From DATDUW01 sp035290185 (GTDB lineage: Bacteria; Patescibacteriota; Patescibacteriia; UBA9934; GWF2-40-263), in contig DATDUW010000035.1 in the NCBI GenBank assembly GCA_035290185.1, forward strand, positions 1 through 5,439: a DNA stretch of 5,439 bases. The letters are read 5' to 3'. How positions within the stretch are numbered: the stretch's first letter is position 1; each line of letters starts with the position of its first letter. Both the position numbers and the translations under genes were made by a program. Under the pieces are notes generated by a model. That model was not told the DNA's origin and searched no databases. It saw only the letters and a program-made list of their open reading frames with translations. Shown here one piece after another: positions 1 through 5,439 of this stretch.

Positions 1-2
1 CG

Positions 3-824
3 CTGCCGCGGCTTGGCCGGCTGCCAAAATCACGCTCGCTCCTTGTGAACAAAGGTTTCAAAAACCGTGGCATCCATTTTATCCTTCAAAAAGTTGAAAC
101 GAGGAATCCCTTTGACGTCCCCATCGGCCTCAGCATAGGCAAAACAAACGGCCCCCATTCTCCCATGACGCAGGAAGAGGCAATCAAAGACGTGGTCGAG
201 GCATTTCAAACAGCAGAAAAATCCCGCGCCCCTTTTACGCATTATGAACTCAATATTAGCTGTCCAAATCTATTTGGTTGCGTGGAATTTTATTCCCAAC
301 CCCATCTATCATCCCTGCTTCAAGCCGTAACAGGGTTAAGACTTTCAAAACCGCTTTTTCTCAAAATGCCCATCAACGAAAGCGACGTCGACACGGAAAA
401 AATGCTCGATATCATTGTTTCTTTTCCGGTTCAAGGAGTTATTTTCGGAAATCTACAAAAAAATCGACAAGATCCGTCCTTTAATCCTGAGGAGATGACG
501 CACGCCGGCAAGGGAAATTTTAGTGGCAAACCAACAAAAAAACGCTCCAATGAACTCTTGCGACTGACCTACAAAAAATATGGAAAACGCCTCATCCTGA
601 TCGGTTGTGGCGGTATTTTCTGTGCAGAAGACGCCTATGCCAAAATCCGCGCAGGTGCTTCGCTAGTCCAACTTATTACAGGAATGATCTTTGAAGGACC
701 AGAAATCATCGGTCTTTTGAATCGTGACCTTGTCCGCCTTCTAAAAAGAGACGGATTCCGTTCCATTTCTGATGCGATTGGCACCGAAAACCTCCCCTCA
801 TACGTCTCTGATTTTTCCGTTTAA
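3..824 (+). CDS. pyrD: Dihydroorotate dehydrogenase, class 2-like, 5'-truncated by window edge
   Basis: This enzyme oxidises dihydroorotate to orotate, the fourth step of UMP synthesis, with FMN as cofactor. The frame is open to the left edge, so 273 C-terminal residues are visible; class 2 enzymes usually have about 340-360. The GTG at 45 lies inside conserved sequence (PRLGRLP then NKGFKN, matching the class 2 PRLFRLP...NRMGFNN region), so it is not the start. Visible landmarks are the active-site motif NISCPN (codons 252-269), the FMN-contacting Lys in LFLKMP (about 354-371), Asn in FGNLQ, SGKP, and the FMN-phosphate region IGCGGIFCAEDAYAKI followed by RAGASLVQL (600-674). The C-terminal half follows the quinone-linked class 2 pattern. 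Oddly, the catalytic base is Cys (TGT at 261-263), as in class 1, where class 2 normally has Ser. The gene ends in TAA at 822-824, inside the 3' end of the convergent glycosyltransferase gene. The family call is firm; the electron acceptor is uncertain. Confidence 0.93.
   Translation: MPRLGRLPKSRSLLVNKGFKNRGIHFILQKVETRNPFDVPIGLSIGKTNGPHSPMTQEEAIKDVVEAFQTAEKSRAPFTHYELNISCPNLFGCVEFYSQPHLSSLLQAVTGLRLSKPLFLKMPINESDVDTEKMLDIIVSFPVQGVIFGNLQKNRQDPSFNPEEMTHAGKGNFSGKPTKKRSNELLRLTYKKYGKRLILIGCGGIFCAEDAYAKIRAGASLVQLITGMIFEGPEIIGLLNRDLVRLLKRDGFRSISDAIGTENLPSYVSDFSV
798..824. other. Convergent 3' overlap of pyrD and the last GT4 gene
   Basis: The plus-strand pyrD frame ends in TAA at 822-824, while the minus-strand GT4 frame continues to TGA at 798-800. 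For 27 nt both strands are coding, covering the last eight residues of each protein. There is no intergenic space for a terminator, and I see no convincing GC-rich hairpin here. Transcripts from both sides may therefore run into the opposite gene. Confidence 0.85.
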
Positions 825-2039
825 TTTTTTCTTTCGTCCGACAATTTCCCTTGCCCACTGTTCCAAGCGGTCAACATAATGTTCTAGGGAAAAGTCGGCA
901 ACGGAAAAATGAATCTCTTCCGCCTGCTCCCAAAAAAAAGAAAGACGATCTTTGAATCGATAAAGAGCCTCAGCCAGGGCGTCCGCATCCCCCGGACGGA
1001 CAAGCAAACCGTTCTTTCCGTCTTTAACGATTTCTCCGATCCCGCCGATAGCGGACGCAATGACCGGAACGCCGGCCTGCAGGCTTTCATAGATAATCGA
1101 GGGAGAATTTTCCACGCACAAGGAAGGAACAACGCAGGCGTCACATCGTTCCAACAGGACCTGAAGGGACTCGATAGAAACAAAGCCGTGATACGAAACA
1201 CGCCTGTCCTCGCGGGCGCGCTGTGCTAGGGTCTGTGCCAATGTCCCGTCCCCGGCAATATGCAGTTCAAACGCAAGCCCGCTGCGGTCGAGAGCCTCCA
1301 ACAAAAGGAGAATCCCCTTGGATCGTTCAAGTTGACTGGCATAGAGCAATCGCAGGGGCCCTTCCCGGCGTGGTGACCGATCATGAAAAAGAAACGGCGG
1401 GGGAGGATTGGGAAGAGTGCGCATCTCTGTGTTGGAAAAAAAACCGCGGTCCCGATAAAAATTCGCTAAAAACTGTGAGGGAGAAATAACAAGATCCGGC
1501 GTTCCTATGGCCCAGCGCACGCAGGCTTCATAGATGCGCCGAAAAAACAGGTGAAAAAAAGACTCCTTCCTCCCGTGGAGAATAAGACCGCTTGGCTCGG
1601 AAAGCTGAACATCATGAAGGGTGTGCAGGTGAGGAAAACCAAGAGACTGAATAATTTGGGGAATCCGAAGTCCGATTCCTTTCAAATTATGCGTAAAAAC
1701 TAGATCTGGCTTTTCTTCTTCAAGAAGGTGCCGAACATGCCGAAAGGGGGACGGAGAAAAAAGATCAATGAGGTGCCAGAGGAAGCGCACGGGGATGGAA
1801 AATCGATAATCGTCTAAAGAATGATAAAGATTGGAAGGAAAAAAACGATACACGCGCTCCACGGTCTCTTCACGCTCTTCAGAAACTTTTCCAGGAAGAC
1901 GAGGTCTAAACGGCGTTGTTGAGATCACGCAGACCGCGTGGCCGCGGGCGTGTAATTCTCGTACGGTTCGCTGGACGACCTGTTCAGCGCCGCCCCGACT
2001 GAACGGCGGATAAAGATTCGTGATGAAGGCATATTTCAT
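798..2039 (-). CDS. GT4-family glycosyltransferase (last gene of the operon)
   Basis: This is a predicted retaining glycosyltransferase with a GT-B fold, using a nucleotide-activated sugar at the cytoplasmic face of the membrane; 413 residues, normal for GT4. The N-terminal acceptor domain starts with FITNLYPP and the glycine pair SRGGAEQ (residues 14-20), with HTLHD near 139-143. The C-terminal donor domain has ERSKG (238-242), the GDG turn (263-265) and the EX7E signature with E310 and E318, then GVPVIAS and NGLLVRPGD. The usual Arg of the GRLxxxKG loop is Gln here (Q236); Lys241 is kept. I chose ATG at 2037-2039 because it begins the first beta strand. The same frame stays open upstream to 2342, but that stretch is GT4-type sequence read out of frame and overlaps the real upstream gene. 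The start lies 7 nt after the stop of that gene. A P-N-P-P-P-P run sits at 210-215. The 3' end overlaps the convergent pyrD by 27 nt. Donor and acceptor sugars cannot be told from sequence. Confidence 0.93.
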   Translation of the reverse strand: MKYAFITNLYPPFSRGGAEQVVQRTVRELHARGHAVCVISTTPFRPRLPGKVSEEREETVERVYRFFPSNLYHSLDDYRFSIPVRFLWHLIDLFSPSPFRHVRHLLEEEKPDLVFTHNLKGIGLRIPQIIQSLGFPHLHTLHDVQLSEPSGLILHGRKESFFHLFFRRIYEACVRWAIGTPDLVISPSQFLANFYRDRGFFSNTEMRTLPNPPPPFLFHDRSPRREGPLRLLYASQLERSKGILLLLEALDRSGLAFELHIAGDGTLAQTLAQRAREDRRVSYHGFVSIESLQVLLERCDACVVPSLCVENSPSIIYESLQAGVPVIASAIGGIGEIVKDGKNGLLVRPGDADALAEALYRFKDRLSFFWEQAEEIHFSVADFSLEHYVDRLEQWAREIVGRKKKLNGKIRDV

Positions 2040-2046
2040 ACGGTCT

Positions 2047-3198
2047 CTATTTTTTTTGTTCCTGGCGGACAGCAAGGAGTTCATGATACAGAGCCTCCAA
2101 TCTCTCCATGATGGGCTTCCAATCAAAGAGATGTTCGGCACGCGTGTGTGCGGCTTTTCCCAATCGTTCCCGCTCCTCCGGATGTTCCAATAGACGGACC
2201 AGGGCCGTACATAAAGAGGCGACATTGCCTGGCTCGACCAAAAGTCCGGTTTTTCCCTCTTCAACGGCTTCGTCAACCCCTGCAAGCCGCGAAGCAACCG
2301 TTGGGATGCCGCTCCCAGCCGCTTCCAAGGCAACCAGACCAAACGCCTCGGACCGGTCTATGGAGGGAAAAACGTGCACATCAGCAAGGCGAAAATAGGA
2401 AGGTTTTTCCTCTTCGGAAATAGATCCGACAAAAAGGACGCGTTTTTCTAGTCCCAGAGCAGAAGCCTGAAGGGCAAAAGCCTTCCGCAAATCGCCATCG
2501 CCAACCACGACCGCATGCCACTCACGATCACCTATGGCTGATAGGGCTTCCAAAAAAATGGAAACGCCCTTGAAATAATGGGCTCTATCCAGCCCCCCTA
2601 CAAACAAAAAAACAGGAACGTCCAAACAGATTCCTAATCGTTCACGCAAGGAAGGTTCCGACCCTGGGTGATAGCGTTCCAAATCCACACCAAAGGGAAG
2701 CTGTTCCATTTTTTCAGAAATTCCAGAAAGAGACCGGAGGTCACTGGTGCGCGCATAAGCCATAGAACTTGTCAGAATACGATCCGCCCGCCCCATGAGC
2801 CAGGGAAAAAGCATGCGACGATGGATGTCGAAGGCCAGACGTTTCCACCCACGACCAACCACGTCCATATGATAGCTCACAACAAGCGGCTGTCGCGGAC
2901 GCAAGGCCTTTCCAACAATAAGCGGCTCGGCTCCGCCGAAAAAAGGATAGTGAAGATGAACGAGGTCAAATCCTTTCAGACGATAAAACAAGGAAGGAAG
3001 GACACCAGTATTTCCAATGTGAAGGGGCGAAGGAATTCGATGAACATAATTCGGATCTCCGTCCACAGGGGTGTGGCGCGGTGTGAAGACATGAACGTGG
3101 TGTCCGCGCGAACGCAGACGCTGAGTATATTCCCACGCGATACCCCCCATCCCCCCACGATAAGGAGGATAGGTCGAAACGACCTGAGCAATTTTCAT
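2047..3198 (-). CDS. GT4-family glycosyltransferase (penultimate gene of the operon)
   Basis: This is a second predicted GT4 enzyme of 383 residues, a full-length GT-B protein expected to add a sugar to a lipid-linked or surface glycan. The N-terminal domain starts MKIAQVVSTYPPYRGG, with the glycine pair at 15-16, HLHYPFFGG near 81-89 and SYHMD at 108-112. The donor-binding domain carries FVGGLDRAHYFKG (199-211), a variant of the GRLxxxKG loop with a longer RAHYFKG element that I know from a GT4 subgroup. VVGDGDL (231-237) and the EX7E motif (E284, E292) in SEAFGLVALEAAG follow, then GKTGLLVEPG. The ATG at 3196-3198 shares an ATGA with the stop of the upstream DUF2304 gene. The gene ends in TAG at 2047-2049 straight after eight A residues. 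It is clearly distinct from the downstream GT4, so an old duplication or independent recruitment is likelier than a recent copy. The specific sugar is unknown. Confidence 0.94.
   Translation of the reverse strand: MKIAQVVSTYPPYRGGMGGIAWEYTQRLRSRGHHVHVFTPRHTPVDGDPNYVHRIPSPLHIGNTGVLPSLFYRLKGFDLVHLHYPFFGGAEPLIVGKALRPRQPLVVSYHMDVVGRGWKRLAFDIHRRMLFPWLMGRADRILTSSMAYARTSDLRSLSGISEKMEQLPFGVDLERYHPGSEPSLRERLGICLDVPVFLFVGGLDRAHYFKGVSIFLEALSAIGDREWHAVVVGDGDLRKAFALQASALGLEKRVLFVGSISEEEKPSYFRLADVHVFPSIDRSEAFGLVALEAAGSGIPTVASRLAGVDEAVEEGKTGLLVEPGNVASLCTALVRLLEHPEERERLGKAAHTRAEHLFDWKPIMERLEALYHELLAVRQEQKK
2050..2057 (-). repeat. A8 homopolymer at the junction of the two GT4 genes
   Basis: Eight A residues on the minus strand (T8 on the plus strand) encode the last lysines of the upstream GT4, directly before its TAG. 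Losing one A would replace the stop with an Asn-Arg-Asp-Arg linker and join it in frame to the Met of the downstream GT4. Confidence 0.9.
3195..3198 (-). other. ATGA stop/start overlap coupling DUF2304 and GT4 genes
   Basis: On the minus strand the bases read ATGA. TGA (3195-3197) ends the DUF2304 frame and ATG (3196-3198) starts the GT4 frame. No strong Shine-Dalgarno sequence precedes the ATG (a loose GAAAGAAG lies about 9-16 nt upstream), so reinitiation by terminating ribosomes is the likely mode of translation. Confidence 0.85.
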
Positions 3199-3572
3199 AG
3201 GGTCGGCTTCTTTCGATCCGTAAAAATTTCGGCCTTTTTTTCTTCTTCCCGTTCTCCGCGCTCCAAAGCAAGGGAGCGTACAAGGCGGGTCAAATTTCGA
3301 TCTGCCTGCTCAACCCGGACAAAAAGGCGAAAAACAGCGTAAAATAGAATAACAATCGACGCATAGGCCGCCAGATCAGCCCCGCGTTCCACGCCGGAAG
3401 CTGCGGCAACGGCATCGGTCCAAGATGGAAAAGCAGCCGCAGCAATAACACCGGCCCAAACGGCTGTCCACAAAATAAACCATCCGCGGGCGGTTTGGTG
3501 CAGATGAAACTGCGTCCAAGCGCGCCAGAAAGCGAATAGGGCAAATGCTATGAGAAGACCCTTAAACAACAT
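3195..3572 (-). CDS. DUF2304-like small membrane protein
   Basis: This 125-residue protein appears to have three membrane helices, at about residues 2-18, 30-47 and 66-85. A charged, helix-forming tail follows (about 86-118, rich in Arg, Glu and Lys) and could be a short coiled coil. The element GVERGADL (60-67) followed by a hydrophobic helix ending FRLFVRVEQ matches the DUF2304 pattern as I remember it (RGaDl...lfRlyvriE). The family has no firmly established biochemical role, but it is often found beside DPM1-like GT2 genes, as here, where the GT2 gene ends 9 nt upstream. The likely role is a membrane partner or anchor for that soluble glycosyltransferase; this is inference from gene order and topology. 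The start ATG (3570-3572) opens directly into the first membrane helix, with only a weak AGG-type site upstream. The stop overlaps the next ATG by 4 nt. Confidence 0.82.
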   Translation of the reverse strand: MLFKGLLIAFALFAFWRAWTQFHLHQTARGWFILWTAVWAGVIAAAAFPSWTDAVAAASGVERGADLAAYASIVILFYAVFRLFVRVEQADRNLTRLVRSLALERGEREEEKKAEIFTDRKKPTL

Positions 3573-3581
3573 GCAAAAAAC

Positions 3582-4253
3582 CTATTGGAATAATTTTGCT
3601 TTAACAAGATCAAAAACAATGCGCAGAGATCCCAAAGAATGCTGTCCTTTGCGCAGCGTTTCCACAGAATAGCGAACAGTCACCGGCACCTCCTCACAGC
3701 GCAGCCGCTGACAGGCGATGCGATCAAGAATCTCCGAAGCGTGAGCCATGAGATCCAAGGTAATAGGACAACACGCGGCTGCTTCCCGTGAAAAGGCCCG
3801 AAATCCGTTATGGGTGTCCGATAGCCACAATCCGGAGACCAAACCCGTAAAAAGAACACCGGTCCGCAAAAGCATGGATCGAAAAAAAGGCACCTGACTG
3901 GTTCCGGACAAAAAACGGGAACCCAAAGCCACGTCGACCCTCCCACTGACAACAGGTTCCACCAGGCGAGGAATCTCCTCTGGGACGAATTGACCATCCG
4001 CATCCATATGGACGATAACAGCGGCTCCGCGCCTTAAAGCCTCTTCTACACCGGTCTGAAGAGCCGCTCCCTGCCCGCGGTTGATGGCGTGTCGAAGCAC
4101 CCGTGCGCCGGCTTCCTTGGCCTCAAAGGCCGTCGCATCCGTTGACCCGTCATCCACGACGATTATTTCATCGACAAAAGGTCGCGCACCCCTGATAACC
4201 CCTCCAACCCGACCGCCTTCGTTATAGGCAGGAATAACAGTAATAATACGCAT
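3582..4253 (-). CDS. GT2-family glycosyltransferase, DPM1/dolichyl-phosphate-mannose-synthase-like
   Basis: This is a predicted inverting GT-A enzyme of 223 residues. The catalytic domain is complete: ITVIPAYNEGG (4-14), VVDDGSTD (32-39) for the nucleotide, MDADGQF (83-89) as the metal-binding DXD-type motif, GSRFLSG (111-117), and DTHNGFRAF (146-154), which matches the acceptor-side D..sGFR element of DPM-like enzymes. It ends soon after KGQHSLGSLRIVFDLV and has no C-terminal membrane helices, unlike many bacterial polyprenyl-phosphate glycosyltransferases. DPM-like enzymes usually move a sugar from a nucleotide to polyprenyl phosphate, and the substrate here is not determined. I chose ATG at 4251-4253, which begins directly before the first beta strand and lies 7 nt after the upstream stop. 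A TTG at 4266-4268 in the same frame would add five residues but overlaps the end of the upstream gene. No strong ribosome-binding site decides between them. The DUF2304 gene directly downstream may supply membrane attachment. Confidence 0.93.
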   Translation of the reverse strand: MRIITVIPAYNEGGRVGGVIRGARPFVDEIIVVDDGSTDATAFEAKEAGARVLRHAINRGQGAALQTGVEEALRRGAAVIVHMDADGQFVPEEIPRLVEPVVSGRVDVALGSRFLSGTSQVPFFRSMLLRTGVLFTGLVSGLWLSDTHNGFRAFSREAAACCPITLDLMAHASEILDRIACQRLRCEEVPVTVRYSVETLRKGQHSLGSLRIVFDLVKAKLFQ

Positions 4254-4260
4254 ACGACCG

Positions 4261-5277
4261 CTATTCAAACGTTGTCAGAAGAATCTTATTTGCCCGGATG
4301 TATTCGATCGTCTTATGCAGACCGTCTTCCAAACGCGTCAACGGAAACCACCCAAGTTCTTTCGCTGCAGAAAGATCTGGTAATCCCAATTCGCTTAAAA
4401 AAAGGAGGGACGGCTCAAAGGTTATCTGTGATGAGGACCCGACAAAATCAAGAACGGTTCTGGCCACGTCTGCCACGCGCAAATCACGATCGCTTCCAAG
4501 ATTAACCGGACCCGTTCCGGCTGGCGCTTTCATCACCCGGATCAGCCCGTCGACCGCATCCTCTACATAGCAGAGCGATGTAGAAAACGACTCGTCCCCA
4601 TAGATGACAAGATCCTTTCCATCAATGGCATTCAAAATAAAATCAGGAATAAGGTGACCGTCAAAAAGGGGCATGTGGGGGCCATAGGTCCGAAAAAGAC
4701 GGACAATTTTTGTATCCACGCCATGCACTTGCCGATAGGTTTCAAACATGGTTTCCGAAAATCGCCTTCCTTCATCGTAGCACCCGCGCGGACTCAGGTG
4801 ATCAAACGTCCCAAGTTCTGTTTCACGCAGACGCTCTCCGTCTCGACGCCGGGGCCCGTAGACCACCCCGCTGGACGTCAAAAGAATTTTTGCCTGATAT
4901 TTCACAGCTAATTCCAACGCATGATAATTCCCCAAAGAGTTCGACAAAAGTGTCTGGATCTTCCATTGATCAAAATGGGAGATGGACATAGGACAGGCCA
5001 AGTGGTAAATCTCTTGAATGCCCTGAAATGGAATCTTAAAAGAGGCCAATTCGGGAAAAGTTTCCGGATCAAAAGGTTGGTTCACGTCTGCTCGAAGAAA
5101 TTGAAAATCAGGATTCGAAAGCATTCCTTGGATATTTCGGACCGAGGACGTGGCCAAATTATCCAAACAGATGACCCGCGCTCCGTCGCGCAAGAGCCGC
5201 TCGCACAGGTAAGAACCGAGGAAACCGGCCCCACCAGTAACCAACGCATTTTTTTTCTCAAAAAGAGTCTCAGACAT
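4261..5277 (-). CDS. NAD-dependent NDP-sugar epimerase/dehydratase family protein, UXS-like with altered active site
   Basis: This is an extended short-chain dehydrogenase of 338 residues, full length for the family, predicted to act on a nucleotide sugar for the glycan made by this operon. The Rossmann motif is TGGAGFLG (14-21), followed by the acidic strand end CLDNL (37-41). The closest family I recognise is UDP-glucuronate decarboxylase: HLACP (92-96), SPRGCYDEGRR (162-172), RTYGPHM (196-202) and LGWFPLT (308-314) all follow that template. Catalytic positions differ, however. The decarboxylase Glu of STSEVYG is Val138, the Arg of the RKPDI element is Gly298, and the Lys of YxxxK is Arg171; Tyr167 and Ser136 (for Thr) remain. 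The Arg of the usual TRSF element is Thr233. UDP-xylose synthesis is therefore unlikely. A 4-epimerase-like or reductase-like reaction, or a weak enzyme, is possible. The ATG lies 10 residues before the Rossmann strand and overlaps the upstream stop by 8 nt. Confidence 0.9.
   Translation of the reverse strand: MSETLFEKKNALVTGGAGFLGSYLCERLLRDGARVICLDNLATSSVRNIQGMLSNPDFQFLRADVNQPFDPETFPELASFKIPFQGIQEIYHLACPMSISHFDQWKIQTLLSNSLGNYHALELAVKYQAKILLTSSGVVYGPRRRDGERLRETELGTFDHLSPRGCYDEGRRFSETMFETYRQVHGVDTKIVRLFRTYGPHMPLFDGHLIPDFILNAIDGKDLVIYGDESFSTSLCYVEDAVDGLIRVMKAPAGTGPVNLGSDRDLRVADVARTVLDFVGSSSQITFEPSLLFLSELGLPDLSAAKELGWFPLTRLEDGLHKTIEYIRANKILLTTFE
5270..5277 (-). other. 8-nt stop/start overlap before the SDR gene
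   Basis: The minus strand reads ATGTCTGA. ATG at 5275-5277 starts the SDR frame and TGA at 5270-5272 ends the upstream partial frame. No purine-rich ribosome-binding site is visible directly upstream, so coupled translation is likely. The arrangement is also the main evidence that the edge fragment is a real gene. Confidence 0.7.
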
Positions 5278-5437
5278 AACTGGCGAAATTGAATTCGTCG
5301 ACAGGACCGGCCTTCAAACCCATCCCTGCCGCTGTAATGGCAAAATCATACCAATGATTATGGCTGCCCCGCAACCATGACTCCCAACCGGTCCGTTTCG
5401 GGAAAAACGAATTGTTGACGAAGAACCTTTCCATCCC
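5270..5437 (-). CDS. C-terminal end of an unrecognised protein, truncated by window edge
   Basis: The frame is open from the right edge (the last two bases belong to a broken codon) to TGA at 5270-5272, giving 55 residues. I do not recognise the family. The visible part is rich in aromatics and Gly: RTGWESWLRGSHNHWYDFAI, then AAGMGLKAGPVDEF, ending in FASYV. No membrane helix or known catalytic motif is visible. Support for a real gene comes from its position: it is in the same direction as the operon and its stop overlaps the start of the SDR gene in an ATGTCTGA arrangement, as expected for translationally coupled genes. The other two minus-strand frames both contain stops in this stretch (about 5313-5315 and 5359-5361). 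An internal ATG lies at 5432-5434, but nothing shows that it is the start. The protein probably belongs to the same glycan pathway, by context only. Confidence 0.7.
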   Translation of the reverse strand, partial: GMERFFVNNSFFPKRTGWESWLRGSHNHWYDFAITAAGMGLKAGPVDEFNFASYV

Positions 5438-5439
5438 TG

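Noticed and set aside
45..47. GTG as the start of pyrD
   Set aside because: Family-conserved residues continue upstream in the same frame to the window edge, so the gene is truncated rather than starting here.
932..939. Other A8/T8 runs (932-939, 1436-1443, 5249-5256) as phase-variation switches
   Set aside because: Runs of seven or eight are common across this window and lie within intact reading frames. Nothing specific points to switching, apart from the junction case at 2050-2057 listed above.
2040..2342. In-frame N-terminal extension of the last GT4 (frame open for 101 more codons)
   Set aside because: It overlaps the C-terminal coding region of the upstream GT4 in another frame and has no family similarity. 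The ATG at 2037-2039 begins the expected first beta strand.
2668..3342. Plus-strand open frame of 224 codons
   Set aside because: It lies antisense to the GT4 and DUF2304 genes. Its translation is low-complexity and rich in basic residues with no recognisable domain, so it is a shadow frame.
4397..4410. AAAAAAAGGAGGGA on the plus strand, resembling a strong ribosome-binding site
   Set aside because: It lies within the SDR coding sequence on the opposite strand, and no credible plus-strand gene starts behind it.
4921..5292. Plus-strand open frame of 123 codons, and the other plus-strand frames at 4272-4991
   Set aside because: They are antisense to the well-supported SDR gene and show no family features.

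Overview
The window holds two oppositely oriented transcription units that meet tail to tail. From the left edge to position 824 the plus strand carries the 3' part of a dihydroorotate dehydrogenase gene (pyrD type, pyrimidine synthesis). From 798 to the right edge the minus strand carries a compact surface-glycan operon. In transcription order (right to left) it contains the C-terminal end of an unrecognised protein (5270-5439), a UXS-like NDP-sugar SDR enzyme (4261-5277), a GT2 glycosyltransferase of the DPM1-like type (3582-4253), a small DUF2304-type membrane protein (3195-3572), and two GT4 glycosyltransferases (2047-3198 and 798-2039). Almost every base is coding, and no stretch above 300 bases lacks a gene. 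I found no RNA gene, CRISPR array, insertion sequence, clear promoter or hairpin terminator.

The minus-strand genes are packed like one operon. Successive junctions are an 8-nt overlap, a 7-nt gap, a 9-nt gap, a 4-nt ATGA overlap and a 7-nt gap. Strong Shine-Dalgarno sequences are not obvious at these starts, so translational coupling is likely. A plausible working model has the SDR enzyme making or altering a nucleotide sugar. The GT2 would then transfer a sugar to a membrane lipid carrier or glycan intermediate, with the DUF2304 protein as its membrane partner, and the two GT4 enzymes would add further sugars. No flippase, polymerase or initiating phosphoglycosyltransferase is visible, so the cluster probably continues beyond the right edge.

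The organism is a bacterium of intermediate GC using the standard code: TAA, TAG and TGA all serve as stops, which argues against the TGA-recoding Gracilibacteria/Absconditabacteria. The DHODH sequence style, the GT2 plus DUF2304 pair and the style of the GT4 N-termini remind me of Candidate Phyla Radiation (Patescibacteria, Parcubacteria-like) genomes. This is an inference from family resemblance, not a demonstrated assignment.

Most of the window is an ordinary glycan gene cluster. The most interesting point is the UXS-like enzyme: it keeps the family scaffold but has lost the catalytic Glu and Arg used for decarboxylation, and it has Arg in place of the SDR catalytic Lys. The second is a quinone-type DHODH scaffold carrying a class 1-like Cys as catalytic base.
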